Source: Oxyruncus cristatus
Taxonomy: Eukaryota; Chordata; Aves; Passeriformes; Cotingidae
Length of the DNA: 64,000 nucleotides
Reading direction: 5' to 3'
Assembly (NCBI GenBank): GCA_013399855.1
Contig: VXAY01002359.1
Location: 11,776-75,775, forward strand
Positions 23,893-35,656 of this stretch are shown here, in pieces; the stretch's first letter is position 1; every line of letters starts with the position of its first letter. The notes beneath the pieces are model-generated. The model saw only the letters and a program-made list of their open reading frames with translations. It did not search any database and was not told where the DNA came from. Made by a program: the position numbers and the translations under genes.

Positions 23893-26800
23893 CCCAAATC
23901 ATGGTTGTCAACTCTCCAGGCACCTGCGAAGAAAGGAGTTGCATGGTCTGTGAGTTTGAGTGCCACAACGGACACCTTTTGATGGAAAACTATGAGAGTC
24001 TCTTCAGAACAGGTTTCATAGCTATGTGGAAATTACTAGTTGGAAATTTGATTGTGAGAGACATGCTGCTTGTGATATGAATCTAGGAGAAACTGCAGTC
24101 AGGCTGGAGGATGAGAACAGAAGTCAAATAGTCTTGTCAAGCTGAAGGTATGGTTGAAACTTAACTTCTGTTCAAGGGGTGCAGACACTTATTGAAGAAG
24201 CAGGTGTAATAAATGCTCAACTGCAGAACGGAAAACAATAGACTTGGTAGTGATTTCATGGAGGAAAAGAAGTGGGTAGAGGAGATCGCAAGTTGGGCAT
24301 GGTTCAATGGTGGCATGCCTCTGAAAACCACCCCCTAAATGAATGGAATTGTGCAGGAGTGTTCCTTTAGCATTACTGCACCATGCCTGATCTTTGGGCT
24401 CTGAAATTCAAGACAGGCATATTAAGTGCTGTGTCTGGAAAATGCTAAGTATCTTCTGGAATAATTACCAGGTGATTAAGCGGTAGAAGAGAGGACAGTT
24501 ATGTCCTTTCTGAATGCTTGTGCAACCTTATCCTGTGTAAGCCTTAAGAGAGAGGAAACAATTTCTTCCGTGTCTGCAGTAGATAATAAAATAGTCATAG
24601 GTTTAAATTTCATTAAGAAAGTTTCAGGATAGGTGGCAAACCACTTGGAGATTGCCTGGAGAAGCAATGGTGCTGGTAAGGACAGCTTAGACAAATTTTA
24701 GACAAACCTCCATCAGAGTGTTGGGAGTGTAAGCTGTCCATCCTTGGTGGACAAGCTGGACTAGGCTTGGTTTAGGTTGTCTTTTAGGAAGCCTGGGGCT
24801 GTCCTTCCAGTGACTGCAGGCATGGTCCTTCACAAGGAATCTTGCTCTTGTAACCATGCCCCTATGCATCTAAAATAGACTTATGGGGTTTTCTTTGTTT
24901 CTTTAAGAAGCCTTTCTTTTAGAAAGACAACGTAATCAATTTTTTCCTTCATTGATTCTTCCTATTAATTGCCTGAACAAATGCTCTGTCAACTCTAATC
25001 TTAGGTTATTTCACTTTATATTTAAATGACTTGGCAGATTCTGTTACCTCTGTGTGTTCTTCCAGCTGAAGGAAGGAGGCTAATAGCGTTACCTCAAAAG
25101 CATGATACAGAAATAAAACCTATAATTCAGTCTACCTCCCAAGTACTAACTGGAGTGGAAGAGAGTTATAATCTGAAGTTAAAAAAAAATTAAATCTTCC
25201 CACATAAACTGAGATATTTCAACTGTGTGCTGGACCCATTCCAGCTTCAGTGTGCTGGGAGTGTGTTGATTGTGCAGGTGTGTGTATCTGTCTCAGCTAC
25301 ACTGTCCTTTACAGACTGAAGGGGAAACTTTGGATGAAGATGTATTGATGTAAGATGTGGTGAATGGTGTGAGAGATTGATTGGGTGAGCATTGTACCCA
25401 GCGTTGTTGGGAGACCTGGATGCTCATTTCCTCTTTACTACTTGACAGGTCTCAGGCTTTTGTCTGGCAAAAGCGTAGCCCCTTTCAGCCTGACAGCTTC
25501 CAGCCATCCCTGGTGCCATTTGCAGCACTGCTCTGTTATGGTACCTTTGCTGAGAGCTTTAGTTAATGGCCTCTTTTAGTGCTTTGAATAAATTAAGAAA
25601 TTAATGAAATGCTGCTGGGATTCTGCCTGGTTTTTAGGCTCCCCACTTGTTCTTCGCCTGAGATGACTGGAAGTGCTGTGACTCTCTGGCTTGAAGCTCG
25701 TGCATTGCTACTTCTCATGCAGTGACTGTCTCTGCTTCTGCATCAGATGATGGACCCAGACCACATGTCCCTGTAATTGCTGGGAGCTGGACATTGCCTC
25801 TCTGTGTACGGGTCAACAAGCACTTGCTGCAAACAGCAGAGCTGGACTGAACTTTACAGCATTTTCTTGTGATTTCTGTTTGTCTCCGTCTCCAATTTCT
25901 GAGATTTCGTTAGCTCTAGGTGTCCCTCCTTCAACAAGAACACTGTGTAGACTGGACAACTATTGCTAACTGGCTGCCTCACGTTCTGTAGAGGGTAAAA
26001 AATGAATTACTTGTTTAAAAGTGGTTGAACAGAGTGGGAAGCTGCACATATGTATGAGTTTGGTTACGTGTGTTTTTCGTGCCTTGGGGCTCCCTGTGCT
26101 ATTGCCCTCCCCACTGCTGTCCTCCTGACATCTTTGCAATTCCTTCCATGTGTCTGTAACCCTCCTTTGCTGGCTCCTCCCTCACCTTACCATGGGTGCT
26201 CTGCCCCCAGCCCTTCCCTGTGAGGAGGCTGGGGGCCCACACCAGGATCTCCCACCGGGGCACAGCACCTGTTTCGTGGCCACCCTGTTCTTTCCTCTTG
26301 GAGCAGTGAGTTCCAGTGTTGCTGCCCCCAGGGAAGGTGAATGCATAGGTCCTGGAGTGTTAACGGAGTGTTCTCAGCTGCTTGTTGGATCTTAAGGAAA
26401 CTCTGAATGTGTCTGACGTTGAGATGGATGGAACAGCTGAAGCCTTTGATAATCATGGTGTTTGCTTTTTCTTATTTTCCAGAATCTAATCACCAGTATC
26501 TAATTTTTTGTTGTGACTTGATAGGTTCTTTTATTAACTGTTAGTAAACATAGAAGGTGATGTAAGACTGAGTGTTTCTCCAGAAGACTGCAGTACAGAA
26601 GGTCTTTTCCCCACTGCTTATGCTCCAAACAGCACTGCCCTGTGGGGCTTAATTGCCTTATTTATACTTTCTCTGTTGCAGCAACATCTATATTAGAATT
26701 TTTGGCTTTTCCCCTTGTTCCTGGTTTCTGGTGGCTTCTCTAAAGTTTGTACCTTTTTTTTTTTTTTTTAGTGCATTAAAAAATCCCGTAAATGATAAGT

Positions 26801-27011
26801 ATTGCAATGCATTAACTAGGGGCTTTGGGAGGGAAATTCCTGATCTTCTGCAAGGCAATTCTGTTGGAAGGGGAAGCAAGGGACTTCAGGAACTTCAATT
26901 AAACATGTACATCTTCTAAAAGATCCAAAGTAATTGGGAGTTGAGAACAGAGTGTTGGTTAATGGTATCTCTGGGTCAGACTCTGAGCCTTAGAAGTCTG
27001 ATGCTGCAAAG

Positions 27012-27029
27012 CCTGTCTCTAGAGACAGG
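27012..27029. repeat. Perfect 18-bp palindrome
   Basis: CCTGTCTCTAGAGACAGG reads identically on both strands and contains two opposed GTCT/AGAC (SMAD-type) cores. It lies in SGPP2 intron 1 with no known function. Confidence 0.7.
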
Positions 27030-29422
27030 GCAGGATAAGCCAGGGCCTGTTTAGATCTCTGACAAGAGATACCCGATAGGAATTTTAAGGAGTAGTATCT
27101 TTATCCAGCTGCTATTTTTTTTGTCTTGTGGGGGTTATACCTCTGCCTAAAAACACCTTTTAAATCTGTTATGTTAGTGGTTCAGCTGCTGTTCCTTCAC
27201 TTCATCTTTGACGGCTAAACACTACATACGCACATCCTTTTAAAATGACTGATTCCTCCTACGCTGTGTCACTGGGTGTTATTGTATCCCCACAGTCACC
27301 ACGGTGTTGGTTTGCCCTGCTTTGCTGGCCCTGTCATTACTGCTCTGGAGGAATGCTTTGGGGATGCTCCCATGCTCCAGGGAGGTTGGGTGGGTGCTGT
27401 GGCACAGGGTTTGCACTCAGGGGCCCCGAGCATGGGGCAGCACCTGTTATGGGTGACCCACCCATGTGCAGAGGCTGCCAAAGTGGGATGACCTACAATA
27501 GCCATTTTCCATGACAATACTTCAGGTGAGTAGTTAATTTACAGAGACTCACACATTCATGAGAGTTTCTTATATTCAAAGCAATCAAGGTTTTTCAAAA
27601 ATACTTTATAGTCGATGAGAAGAATAATTTGTGTGAAATTACATGTCTTCTGCATCTGTAAACATCATGGCTTATAGCATCTTGCTTCTGAAATGCTCTA
27701 AAAATTCTGACTTTATATACAGCCTTAATTACTGTCCATTAAAACCTCTCTGATCCATTCCAAATAGCAGTGGAGATGCATGGAAGGGCTGACTCACTGA
27801 AAGGGCTTCAGGGATTGTGAAAGGCATCAGGTCACTTCGGTACATTGAGAATAACCAAGTCTAAAGATCAGAGTTACTTCAAATTAGAGGCTGAATAAAC
27901 TTCTAAGAATGTTAGAACACGCTAAATGTTCACACGAATAATTGTGATCACTTCTCCCGCACTGGGGTTAGAGTGAGACTAAAAAGGGAAGACACTTCAC
28001 AAAGCACAGCAGTCTTTGCTTTCTGCAGGAATAGTGTGTATTAATAGTAAACGTGAGCTAACTGCTGTCTGAAGGTGCGTGGAGCAGGCTTGCTGTAGTT
28101 ACAATGCTTTAGCATCACAATGAGTGCAAACATCAACTTTTTATTACCATGCACTACCAAACACCAAGTGGTGATACCGTGCATGTCTGACATGTGGCTG
28201 TTAGCACTGTGTGTCACAGACAGACTCTGTTTGTCCCCTGCCACACACTGGCAGTGCACAACTGCTGGTGTAGAGTTAAACAAACAAAAAAGGTGTTAAA
28301 AAACCAAGCAAACAAAAAAATCCCAAACGAGTGTGTGTAGGGGGTGATTTCTGATAGGAAAGGAGAAAGGAAAAAAAAAAAAAGGTTTTAAAAATCCCTT
28401 GGAAGGACTTGGCCCTGCCTTCTACCTGGAAATGTTTTTTTTTTTTTTTAACTCCAGATTTCTTTTAGAACCTGAAAAACTATTCCCCACAAAACAGCTA
28501 TTGAAACTGGAAAACTTTATCCCTCATCTCATGAGGTTCTGAGAATAAAAGCATTACCTTAGGGATATGTCTGATCATCTTGAGCTAAAGCACGCTAGCA
28601 CATTATTCCTAATACCTTAGAGGGTTGATGCTTAATTGAGGAGTTAGTGATGCCAGAAGAGGGCTTTCTGTGGGGCCATGTTAAGTGTCACCAAATAGGG
28701 TTTCAGAATCTCAGACAGAAGAAGCAGTGGAGTGCTAATTGCACTGGGGGTGTTTTCTAGGTGGCAGATGAGACTAGAGACACTCAGACTGATTGCTGTG
28801 TCATTTGGCCAGCCCCAGCATACTGCTCTGTTATCCTAGAGGGATGCCAGTAACTCCCCTGTGACCTCTGCTACTGAGAGGTGGGAGAACACTCCTCTGA
28901 CCCCAGCATTTCAGAAGTGTTGACTCATCTTTTCTGTTTATTGACACAAAAATCAGTTTAAGTTCTGGTTTTTTCTATGATAGCTGAATGGATGCCACCT
29001 CTTTCCATCTTGCTTTTGTTGTGCCCATGCAGTTTGCCTCATCTCTGCATTAAAAGCAGATGAAGTGACTGGAACTTCTAATGGCTTTTACAATGAGTCA
29101 CAATTGCATGTCTAGACTCCTTAGATCACTTTTACATTTTCTCCCTAGCATGTAGGATGAGAGTTTCTCTCTGGTAAATGAGTTACACAGACCACTCTGA
29201 GCATAACAGTGTTCCTACTAGAAGAGTTTTGCAAGCTTATGTCAAAGCTATATCTTAGTGTGTCCATGCTGAAACCTTTGTGATCCCTTCCCAGTTCTCA
29301 TCTTTAGGAAATTCTTTCATATTTACATAGGCAACCTCTATATTAATTTTTTGGGGGGAGATGGAGTGAGACTAGATTGACTCCTTTGCTCCTCCAAATC
29401 AAAAATTCTCTTCATATGCATT

Positions 29423-29486
29423 TGTGTGTGTGTAAATATATGTGTATATATATGTGTGTGTATATATATATATCTTTTTTTTTTTT
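29423..29486 (+). repeat. (TG)n/(TA)n microsatellite plus T-run
   Basis: Alternating TG and TA dinucleotide blocks are followed by about 12 T (29475-29486). It is probably length-polymorphic. Confidence 0.9.
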
Positions 29487-29666
29487 CCTTAAGTGTGCAG
29501 GTGTTCTTATAAAATGTGATTAACTTGCATGTTGCTCCTGCTGACGGGGTGTGAGGGTTCTGAGTGGTGTCCTAGTCCCAAATGGCAGCAGCAGCAAATG
29601 TTTTCTAGACACTGTAGACAAGTGAACAAAGTCATGGACTTAGCAATGAGTGCTGTTCTGTGGCTT

Positions 29667-29686
29667 CCCAGCCCTGGAGGGCTGGG
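29667..29686. repeat. GC-rich hairpin
   Basis: CCCAGCCCT, a GG spacer and AGGGCTGGG form a perfect 9-bp inverted repeat in SGPP2 intron 1. Confidence 0.65.
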
Positions 29687-29775
29687 TGTCACCTTTTAGA
29701 AGAGAGAATATGAACATGTTAGGTGGGGTACATCTTAGGAAATCATCCAGCTACCAAATCCAGAGACTGAAGGAA

Positions 29776-29821
29776 ATATCAAGCTTAATAAAATGAATAT
29801 ATCAAGCTTAATAAAATGAAT
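29776..29821. repeat. Exact 23-bp tandem duplication
   Basis: Two perfect head-to-tail copies of a unit beginning ATATCAAGCTTAATAAAATG. Because the copies are identical, the duplication is recent. Each copy carries an AATAAA-like motif. Confidence 0.85.
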
Positions 29822-30592
29822 AAATAAAGCTCTAAAGTGTCACTGATTGCAATGTATCTGCTGGTAATGTTCAAAGAGACAACCTAGCGGTTGTTACTTT
29901 AAGATACTGAAGTGAAAATCTGGTGGTGACAGGGGCAGCTCCTCTCTCTGCCCACTCACAGCCTTGTTTTCCCCTGGCTCTGCTCGTGGAGCTGCAGTTG
30001 CTGAGCCCATTTCCGTGTAAGAGCTGTAGTTTACAGCTGTGGTGATGCCCTGAGCATCCTGCCGTGGATGGGGTGGGAGGCACACGGGAGAGCCCAGTGT
30101 TGAGGGCAGTGCTGGGGATGCTGCTGTCAGGAGGCATTGCAGCAAATTTCTCGTACTAGCAGGGTCAACTTTGCCTGCTATAATGAGGCGAATTCTAAAT
30201 GAAGTGGTTTGCTAATTGCAGTTTATGTTTCCCGTCTCAACACATTTCCAGTGAAAACAATGGTGGCTTTGTCTACAGATGTAGAAACTTAGCACATCAG
30301 TATCCTTTTATGAAATACTCTTTATTACCCTGGAGGAAGGACTGATCCGATCTCTTGAAAGTTTTTGTCAACTTAATTAGTCTGAATAGATTTCTGCAGG
30401 AAACGTAGCTGAGCTATCACTATAGTCTTCATTTCACTGTAAAAGTTGAACTTCATTCTTCACACTTGTTATAACAAGTTGTTTGGTTTAAGGACTGGGA
30501 ACTGTAGCAGTTAAAGTATCTTAAATATTTGCTGTGATTTTTCTAATTCACTAAAACTTTGCAAAATTCTCCATTTCCAGGGCTGCACACAG

Positions 30593-30739
30593 AAGTATAT
30601 TGTGAAGAACTACTTCTACTACTACTTGTTCAGGTTTTCAGCTGCTTTGGGTGAAGAGATTTTTTATATCACCTTCCTTCCATTTACCTACTGGAATATT
30701 GATCACTCCATATCTAGAAGAATGATAATTGTTTGGTCT
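30593..30739 (+). CDS. SGPP2: SGPP2 exon 2
   Basis: It encodes 49 residues from KYIVKNYFYYYLF to RRMIIVWS, the first membrane-embedded part of this ER enzyme, which removes phosphate from sphingosine-1-phosphate and dihydro-S1P in sphingolipid salvage. The donor is TCT|GTAAGT. The match to human SGPP2 (KYVVKNYFYYYLF...) is near residue-by-residue. An acceptor 12 bases upstream (TTCTCCATTTCCAG|GGC, exon start 30581) has the better pyrimidine tract and would add GCTQ in frame. I chose 30593 because it keeps the Q|K junction and the exact human spacing. Residues are about 78-126 if 20 codons lie in the gap. Confidence 0.92.
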
Positions 30740-32035
30740 GTAAGTATTTCTATGATTAATTTAAATGTTGATTCTGTATCCATAGCAAATGAATATTAAA
30801 GAATCACCCTTCAAACAAACAAAATCCCTTCAAACAAAAGAAGCACTGACACTCTTTACACATGAGTCATGTTCAGGAATTGGAGGCATTGTGATGCTGG
30901 GAGGCATTAGCTGACATAGGGCATCTGTTCATCTCTGCCACATCTTGGACTGGCTTATTTTTTTCCAGCCCAATCACAGATTCAGCTGCTTTTGATAGGG
31001 TTTACATAGAACAGTTGGGAAAACACTTCCTTCCCAGCGTGTCATGGTATTTTAATGATAATTTTTCATCACTTTGGGAAATCTTTCTCTTACTCTAATT
31101 TCTTCTGCGTAACTTTGCCATATAGTTCTTGCTTGGTCGAAATTACTATAAACCTGACAGTAAGGAGATGTACAGGATGCAGTGGGATAAGCAGTAATTT
31201 GAGGCGGGGGGGAATCAGATTATCTGTTGAAGGCTAAGACTTAAAAGCATTGATTTTTTTTGTTAATACGAGAGCGTTCCCAAATTAACTGTTTTCTGCA
31301 TTGCTTCAGCCTTCACAAGTGTGGTTTGTGGGTATCCAGAATAATGTATTTCCATTCTGGCACTGAAAAAACCAGCAGATAACCAGGCACTTCAGGCTGA
31401 GATCGGCTGTTTTGTCACTGACATTGCGCATCTTGGTATTGATCAGATCTTTGCTGCCCAAATACTACCATTTTGGAACAATGAAGGGAGGTAAGTGAGC
31501 ACCTCTGGCACATGGCAGACCCTGGAGGTTTAGCTGTCAATTGATTTAAGAAATTGAGGTTTACTAAAAACTTGGGTTTGATAGCTAGCTTTTTTTCTTT
31601 ACGGTGAAGCTTTTCTGTGATTTAGTAAATTCTATTTAATAATATTCTGGCTTTTGACCAAATAATATGATAAGAAATAATGAAAACTATTTGAATTCCT
31701 AGTACACTTCAAATACACATGGTCTTGGAGAGAATTGCTCTGTGCCAATAACCCTAATCAATACATTTGATAAAGAGGACATGAAAAATAACTTGCAAGT
31801 GAAATGTAGAAGTAGGTGGACACTGTATAATTAGAGTTGGGTTTTGGCCAGGAATACACCTACTGCTTCTGGAAACGTGCCACAGAAGATGAAAATTGGT
31901 AGTCACTGCCTTCTGGGTTTGCATATTGCTTAGAAAATGACTCTCTAGAGCTCTTCACATGCCTTTATGCAGATTTGCCTTGCCTTTTTCTTGCAAGGAG
32001 TTCATCTGAGTACTGGCCAGATAAGACCTGGTTTA

Positions 32036-32362
32036 AGACCTCATCAAGTCTACAACTTCCTCGTGAGGGGAAGAGGAGGGGCAGGCACTGATCTCTTCTC
32101 TGTGGTGACCAGGGACGGGACCTGAGGGAATGGCCCTGACATTGTGTCAGGGGAGATTTAGGTTGGATATTACAAAGAGGTTCTTCCCCCGGAGGGTGGT
32201 TGGGCACTGAACAGGCTCCCCAGGGAAGTGGTCACAGCACCAAGCATGACAGAGGTCAAGAAGTGTTTGGATGACACCCTTAGGCACATGGTGTGATTCT
32301 TGGGGATGGTCCTGTGCAAGGAGTTGGACTTGATGGTCCTTGTGGGTCCCTTCCAAATCAGC
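32036..32362 (+). mobile_element. CR1 LINE, 3' fragment (tail-less)
   Basis: It shares the same ordered segments as the copy at 13522-13951: TCTACAACTTCCTCGTGAGG (about 32050), CCAGGGAAGTGGTCACAGCA (32220-32239), AGGCACATGGTGTGATTCTT (about 32282) and TGTGGGTCCCTTCCAAATCA (32341-32360). The ATTCTGTGATTCT tail is missing. Instead the sequence runs directly into a 24-base piece of CR1 in the opposite orientation. Confidence 0.9.
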
Positions 32363-32671
32363 AATGGAAGAGACCTTAAAGATCATTCATGTGATATTAT
32401 GATTATTAATATTATTTTTCCAATTACTGAGGGAGTTAAGGAGTTGTACTTTATAATGAAAAGGGGAACTTGTTTTAAATACATGGTCTTACGACAATCT
32501 GTATTTTTAAAACATGTTAATTATATATCATTGTGAAAAGACTAAAGATGTCTGTGCAGGCCATGTGTTAATATTATGGCAAGCTCAGCTGGGTGGGTTT
32601 CTTGCTGGCAGGAGGCTGTGAGCAGGAACTGGCATTAACAGTGCTGTAAGTGGTGCTGGTCTGTCTTCTGG

Positions 32672-32792
32672 AATCATAGAATGGCTTGGGATGGAAGAGA
32701 CCTTAAAGATCATTTCCTTCCATCCTCCCTGCTGTGGGCAGGGACACCTTCCACCAAACCAGGTTGCTCAAAGCCCCATCCAGCCTGGTCTT
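32672..32792 (-). mobile_element. CR1 LINE, 3' tip in reverse orientation
   Basis: It starts AATCATAGAATGGCTTGGG and continues into GGTTGCTCAAAGCCCCATCC (about 32762) and CAGCCTGG, the reverse complement of the extreme 3' end of another CR1 subfamily. About 120 bp remains. Confidence 0.88.
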
Positions 32793-34450
32793 AGTCACAT
32801 GTGTGACAGCACAACTGGCTTAGCTGCAAGGGAAATGCCAACGGGTCAGTGGGACAAAGCTGGGCTTTTAGCTAACTGGGAGGTTTTTGGTGACAGCAGT
32901 GGAAGGACACCTGCCTGGTGACGTGGTGGTGAGCAGAAGTGCAGATCTGCAGGCTCTCTGCAATCCAGAGTTTTGAAGAAATCCTTCTGAATGGATGATG
33001 ATGACGTGGGGCTAAGAAGAGCTGTGTTGGATAAAAGTGAAAATCCAGGAAGCCTGATATCTCTGGCAACAGCTGCCAGTTGAAGTCTGGGGAAAGTGCA
33101 GCACCCAGGCACGTTCTGCAGAAGGCTCTTACCCATCAGGGGAAAGGAGTTGGTATCAAAGGGAGAGCTCTAAGGCGAAGGTGGTAGTAGTTCCCTTTAA
33201 AGGGGATGTTCAGGATGAGAAGCCTCTCAGCAAGGAGAGTGGACCAGCAATGACTTTTTTGTGAACCCGGTATGTTGCGAACATGGTAGGCAGGGATGGT
33301 GGTGACAAAGAGGGTGAGATCTTCGACCAGGATAAGGGGGGCTACCTGTGAGCACTGGAGAAACAGAAGGGTGCTGAGGGTGGTACTTTGGTTTGTGCTG
33401 TTCCCATTTTTTCTTTTTGAGTTTCTGCTGCAAGTTGGAAATAGTGTCAAGTTTCCCAGGATGCATCAGGGGAGTTTCTTCCCTTAAAAATTAAAGCAGT
33501 ATTAATGGTGTTTACAAAGCTTTCCTGCCATCTTATCTGTAATATTTTATGCAGAGCCAGTCACCCCCATTTGAGAAAGATAATTTCAAACTGGAGCAGG
33601 GCCAGGGATGATTGAGGAACAGACTATTTTCTGAGCAGAGACTGAAAACTTAGATAAGTCCCTAACAAAATGAAGTTAGAGAGAGAATGGGGCTGGCAGC
33701 AAACACCACGGGAAAGGCACTTCTTTAAATAAAAGTGCAGTCACAAGAAGAAACATGCATAAGGCAGTTGTAAATAAGGTAAGTTGAAGCCAAAGGTTGT
33801 GAAATAGCCCTAGAAGGATGAAGGGCAGTAAGAAGTGGTATGGCAAGGGCTTATTTCAGCAGCAGCAGAGGAGTGGACTTAGTACCCTGGGATGTCTTCT
33901 CCAGCCCTGGGTCCCCACAGCCAGGCACTTGTGCTTTTCTGTTCAGGTGAATGGCTCTGGGAAATGCTGGTTGTGGAATCTTAAAACACCATGTTGTACT
34001 TCCAAAGTTGTCCTTCCTCTGAGGATTCACAGTACATATGCAGGCTTTACCCTTCTGGATAGATGGAGGAAATAACTGAAACTTCAGAGCAAGATGCTGG
34101 GTCAGTGCTGAAGGTACTCTGGTGTCTTTGCTTCTCTTCTCCAGAAAGTTGAAGTAAAAGCTCTTGAACCTGCACAGACAAAGCTTTGAAGCCTGTGACT
34201 GTCGTGACTTCAACCAGAAGTACAGAGATGAAAAATAGCTTCACACAAACCAGGTCCCAAATGTACTTTAAATTCACTGCACATCTCAGGTCAAGAGGTG
34301 AAAGCTCACTTGGGTTGTGTTTGTTTGTTTGTTATTTTCTGTACTTTTTACAGGTTTGAAAGCTTTATTTTGGTGTGGAATTTCAGAGGTAGAGACCCTG
34401 GGATAAAAATAGTTACAGTTTCAGTTTGCTATTCAGCTTGCCTGGAAATC

Positions 34451-34500
34451 TTTTTTTCTCATTCTTTTTTTTTCTTTTCTTTTCTTTTTTCTTTTCTTCC
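34451..34500 (+). repeat. Pyrimidine tract (CTTTT)n
   Basis: About 50 bases of nearly pure T with C at regular intervals. It is a simple repeat in SGPP2 intron 2. Confidence 0.85.
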
Positions 34501-35634
34501 AGGATATCCACACTTCTTTATAGCCTATAAAACTTTAATTTATGCAATCTAAATAAGAGCTGGCCGGCATGGACGTTATTGGGGCAGGTGTGGAAGCTGT
34601 TGGCATGTGACAGCGATAAGCTGCTGACTCAGGGGTAGGCGGCAGCTCCGAAGGAAGGCAGGGTTTGGGTGCCTGGTGATGCCAGGCAGGCGTTTGCCAG
34701 GCTGTGTGTGCACCTCTGGGCTCCCTTGAGCAGCACTGGGTGTGGACAAGTCTGAGAAGGTCCTGGGTCTGAATCCATGGCCATTTAGCATCTTGCTTTT
34801 CAGAGGAACAGTTTTCTGCAGACTGTCAGTGCGTAGTTACTCGGGAACGATGAGCTCTGAGCTCTATTGCTCAGTGTAACCTGGAGTTTCCTAACCAGCA
34901 GGAGTTTACCTGCAACTGGGATGCCAGTGACATTACTGTGAGGTGGTTGAATCCCCGCACACTGCTTTGAAAACACACTTTGAAGCAATCTTTGGGTTTA
35001 ACAATTCTTATGTGTTTGTTAGTTTTACTGCTTTTGCTACATTTCACCAAAACAAGCCTGGAACGTAGTCACTGGAAAGTCAAGCTCTTGAAAGCGCCAT
35101 GTATTACACTGCACAAGGGCATGTAAAACCGTATTCAGGCACACAAGTAACTACATAATGTCAGAATACAAAAATAAATGGTCCCTAAAAGAAAATGCCA
35201 TGTGGAAGTTGACAAAGTGTTGATTAAAGTGGAATTTTGTAAGAGCTGGTAGCTGTACTCCACCCTTGAAGAGAGAGTGCCAGTGAGGCTTTCACAACTG
35301 AGACCAGCTGTGAATCATCTAAGGTGAAGTTTGAATTGGCAGCCTTTTGTATTTCACTAGATCTACTAGGTATAACCGTTTCCCAATTTTGGGTGTTAAT
35401 GACAAACGAGATTAGTGTGATAGTACTTTTTCCTGCTACCAGGAGACTGGCCCCAAATTTCCTTCTTTGAGCCCATTATAAGACAGTCAACTCCCTTATA
35501 GCTTTTGTCCAAAAGCTTCTTTTAAAGACAGAGTGAATGTGCTGGGGTGTTGGTTGGTTGTACTTCTGGAAGCATGAGATCTTGTTCTGGTTTTGTGTGC
35601 CTGAAACCTGAATTGAGACTAAGTCCTCCCTCCT

Positions 35635-35656
35635 TATATATGTGTATATATATATA
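35635..35656. repeat. (TA)n/(TG)n microsatellite
   Basis: A short dinucleotide tract of TATATA and TGTG steps, with no other feature attached. Confidence 0.85.

Larger units (their letters stand above)
16422..30592 (+). other. SGPP2: SGPP2 intron 1 (about 14.2 kb)
   Basis: The donor is GTGAGT at 16422; the acceptor is CACACAG ending at 30592 (or TTTCCAG ending at 30580). The first ~540 bases belong to the CpG island and give long chance frames. Inside are a (CAAAA)n tract (18583-18623), a short CR1 3' end (23828-23892), a T-run (about 26753-26770), an 18-bp perfect palindrome (27012-27029), a TG/TA microsatellite (29423-29486), a 20-base hairpin (29667-29686) and a 23-bp tandem duplication (29776-29821). 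No additional exon was recognised. Confidence 0.75.
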
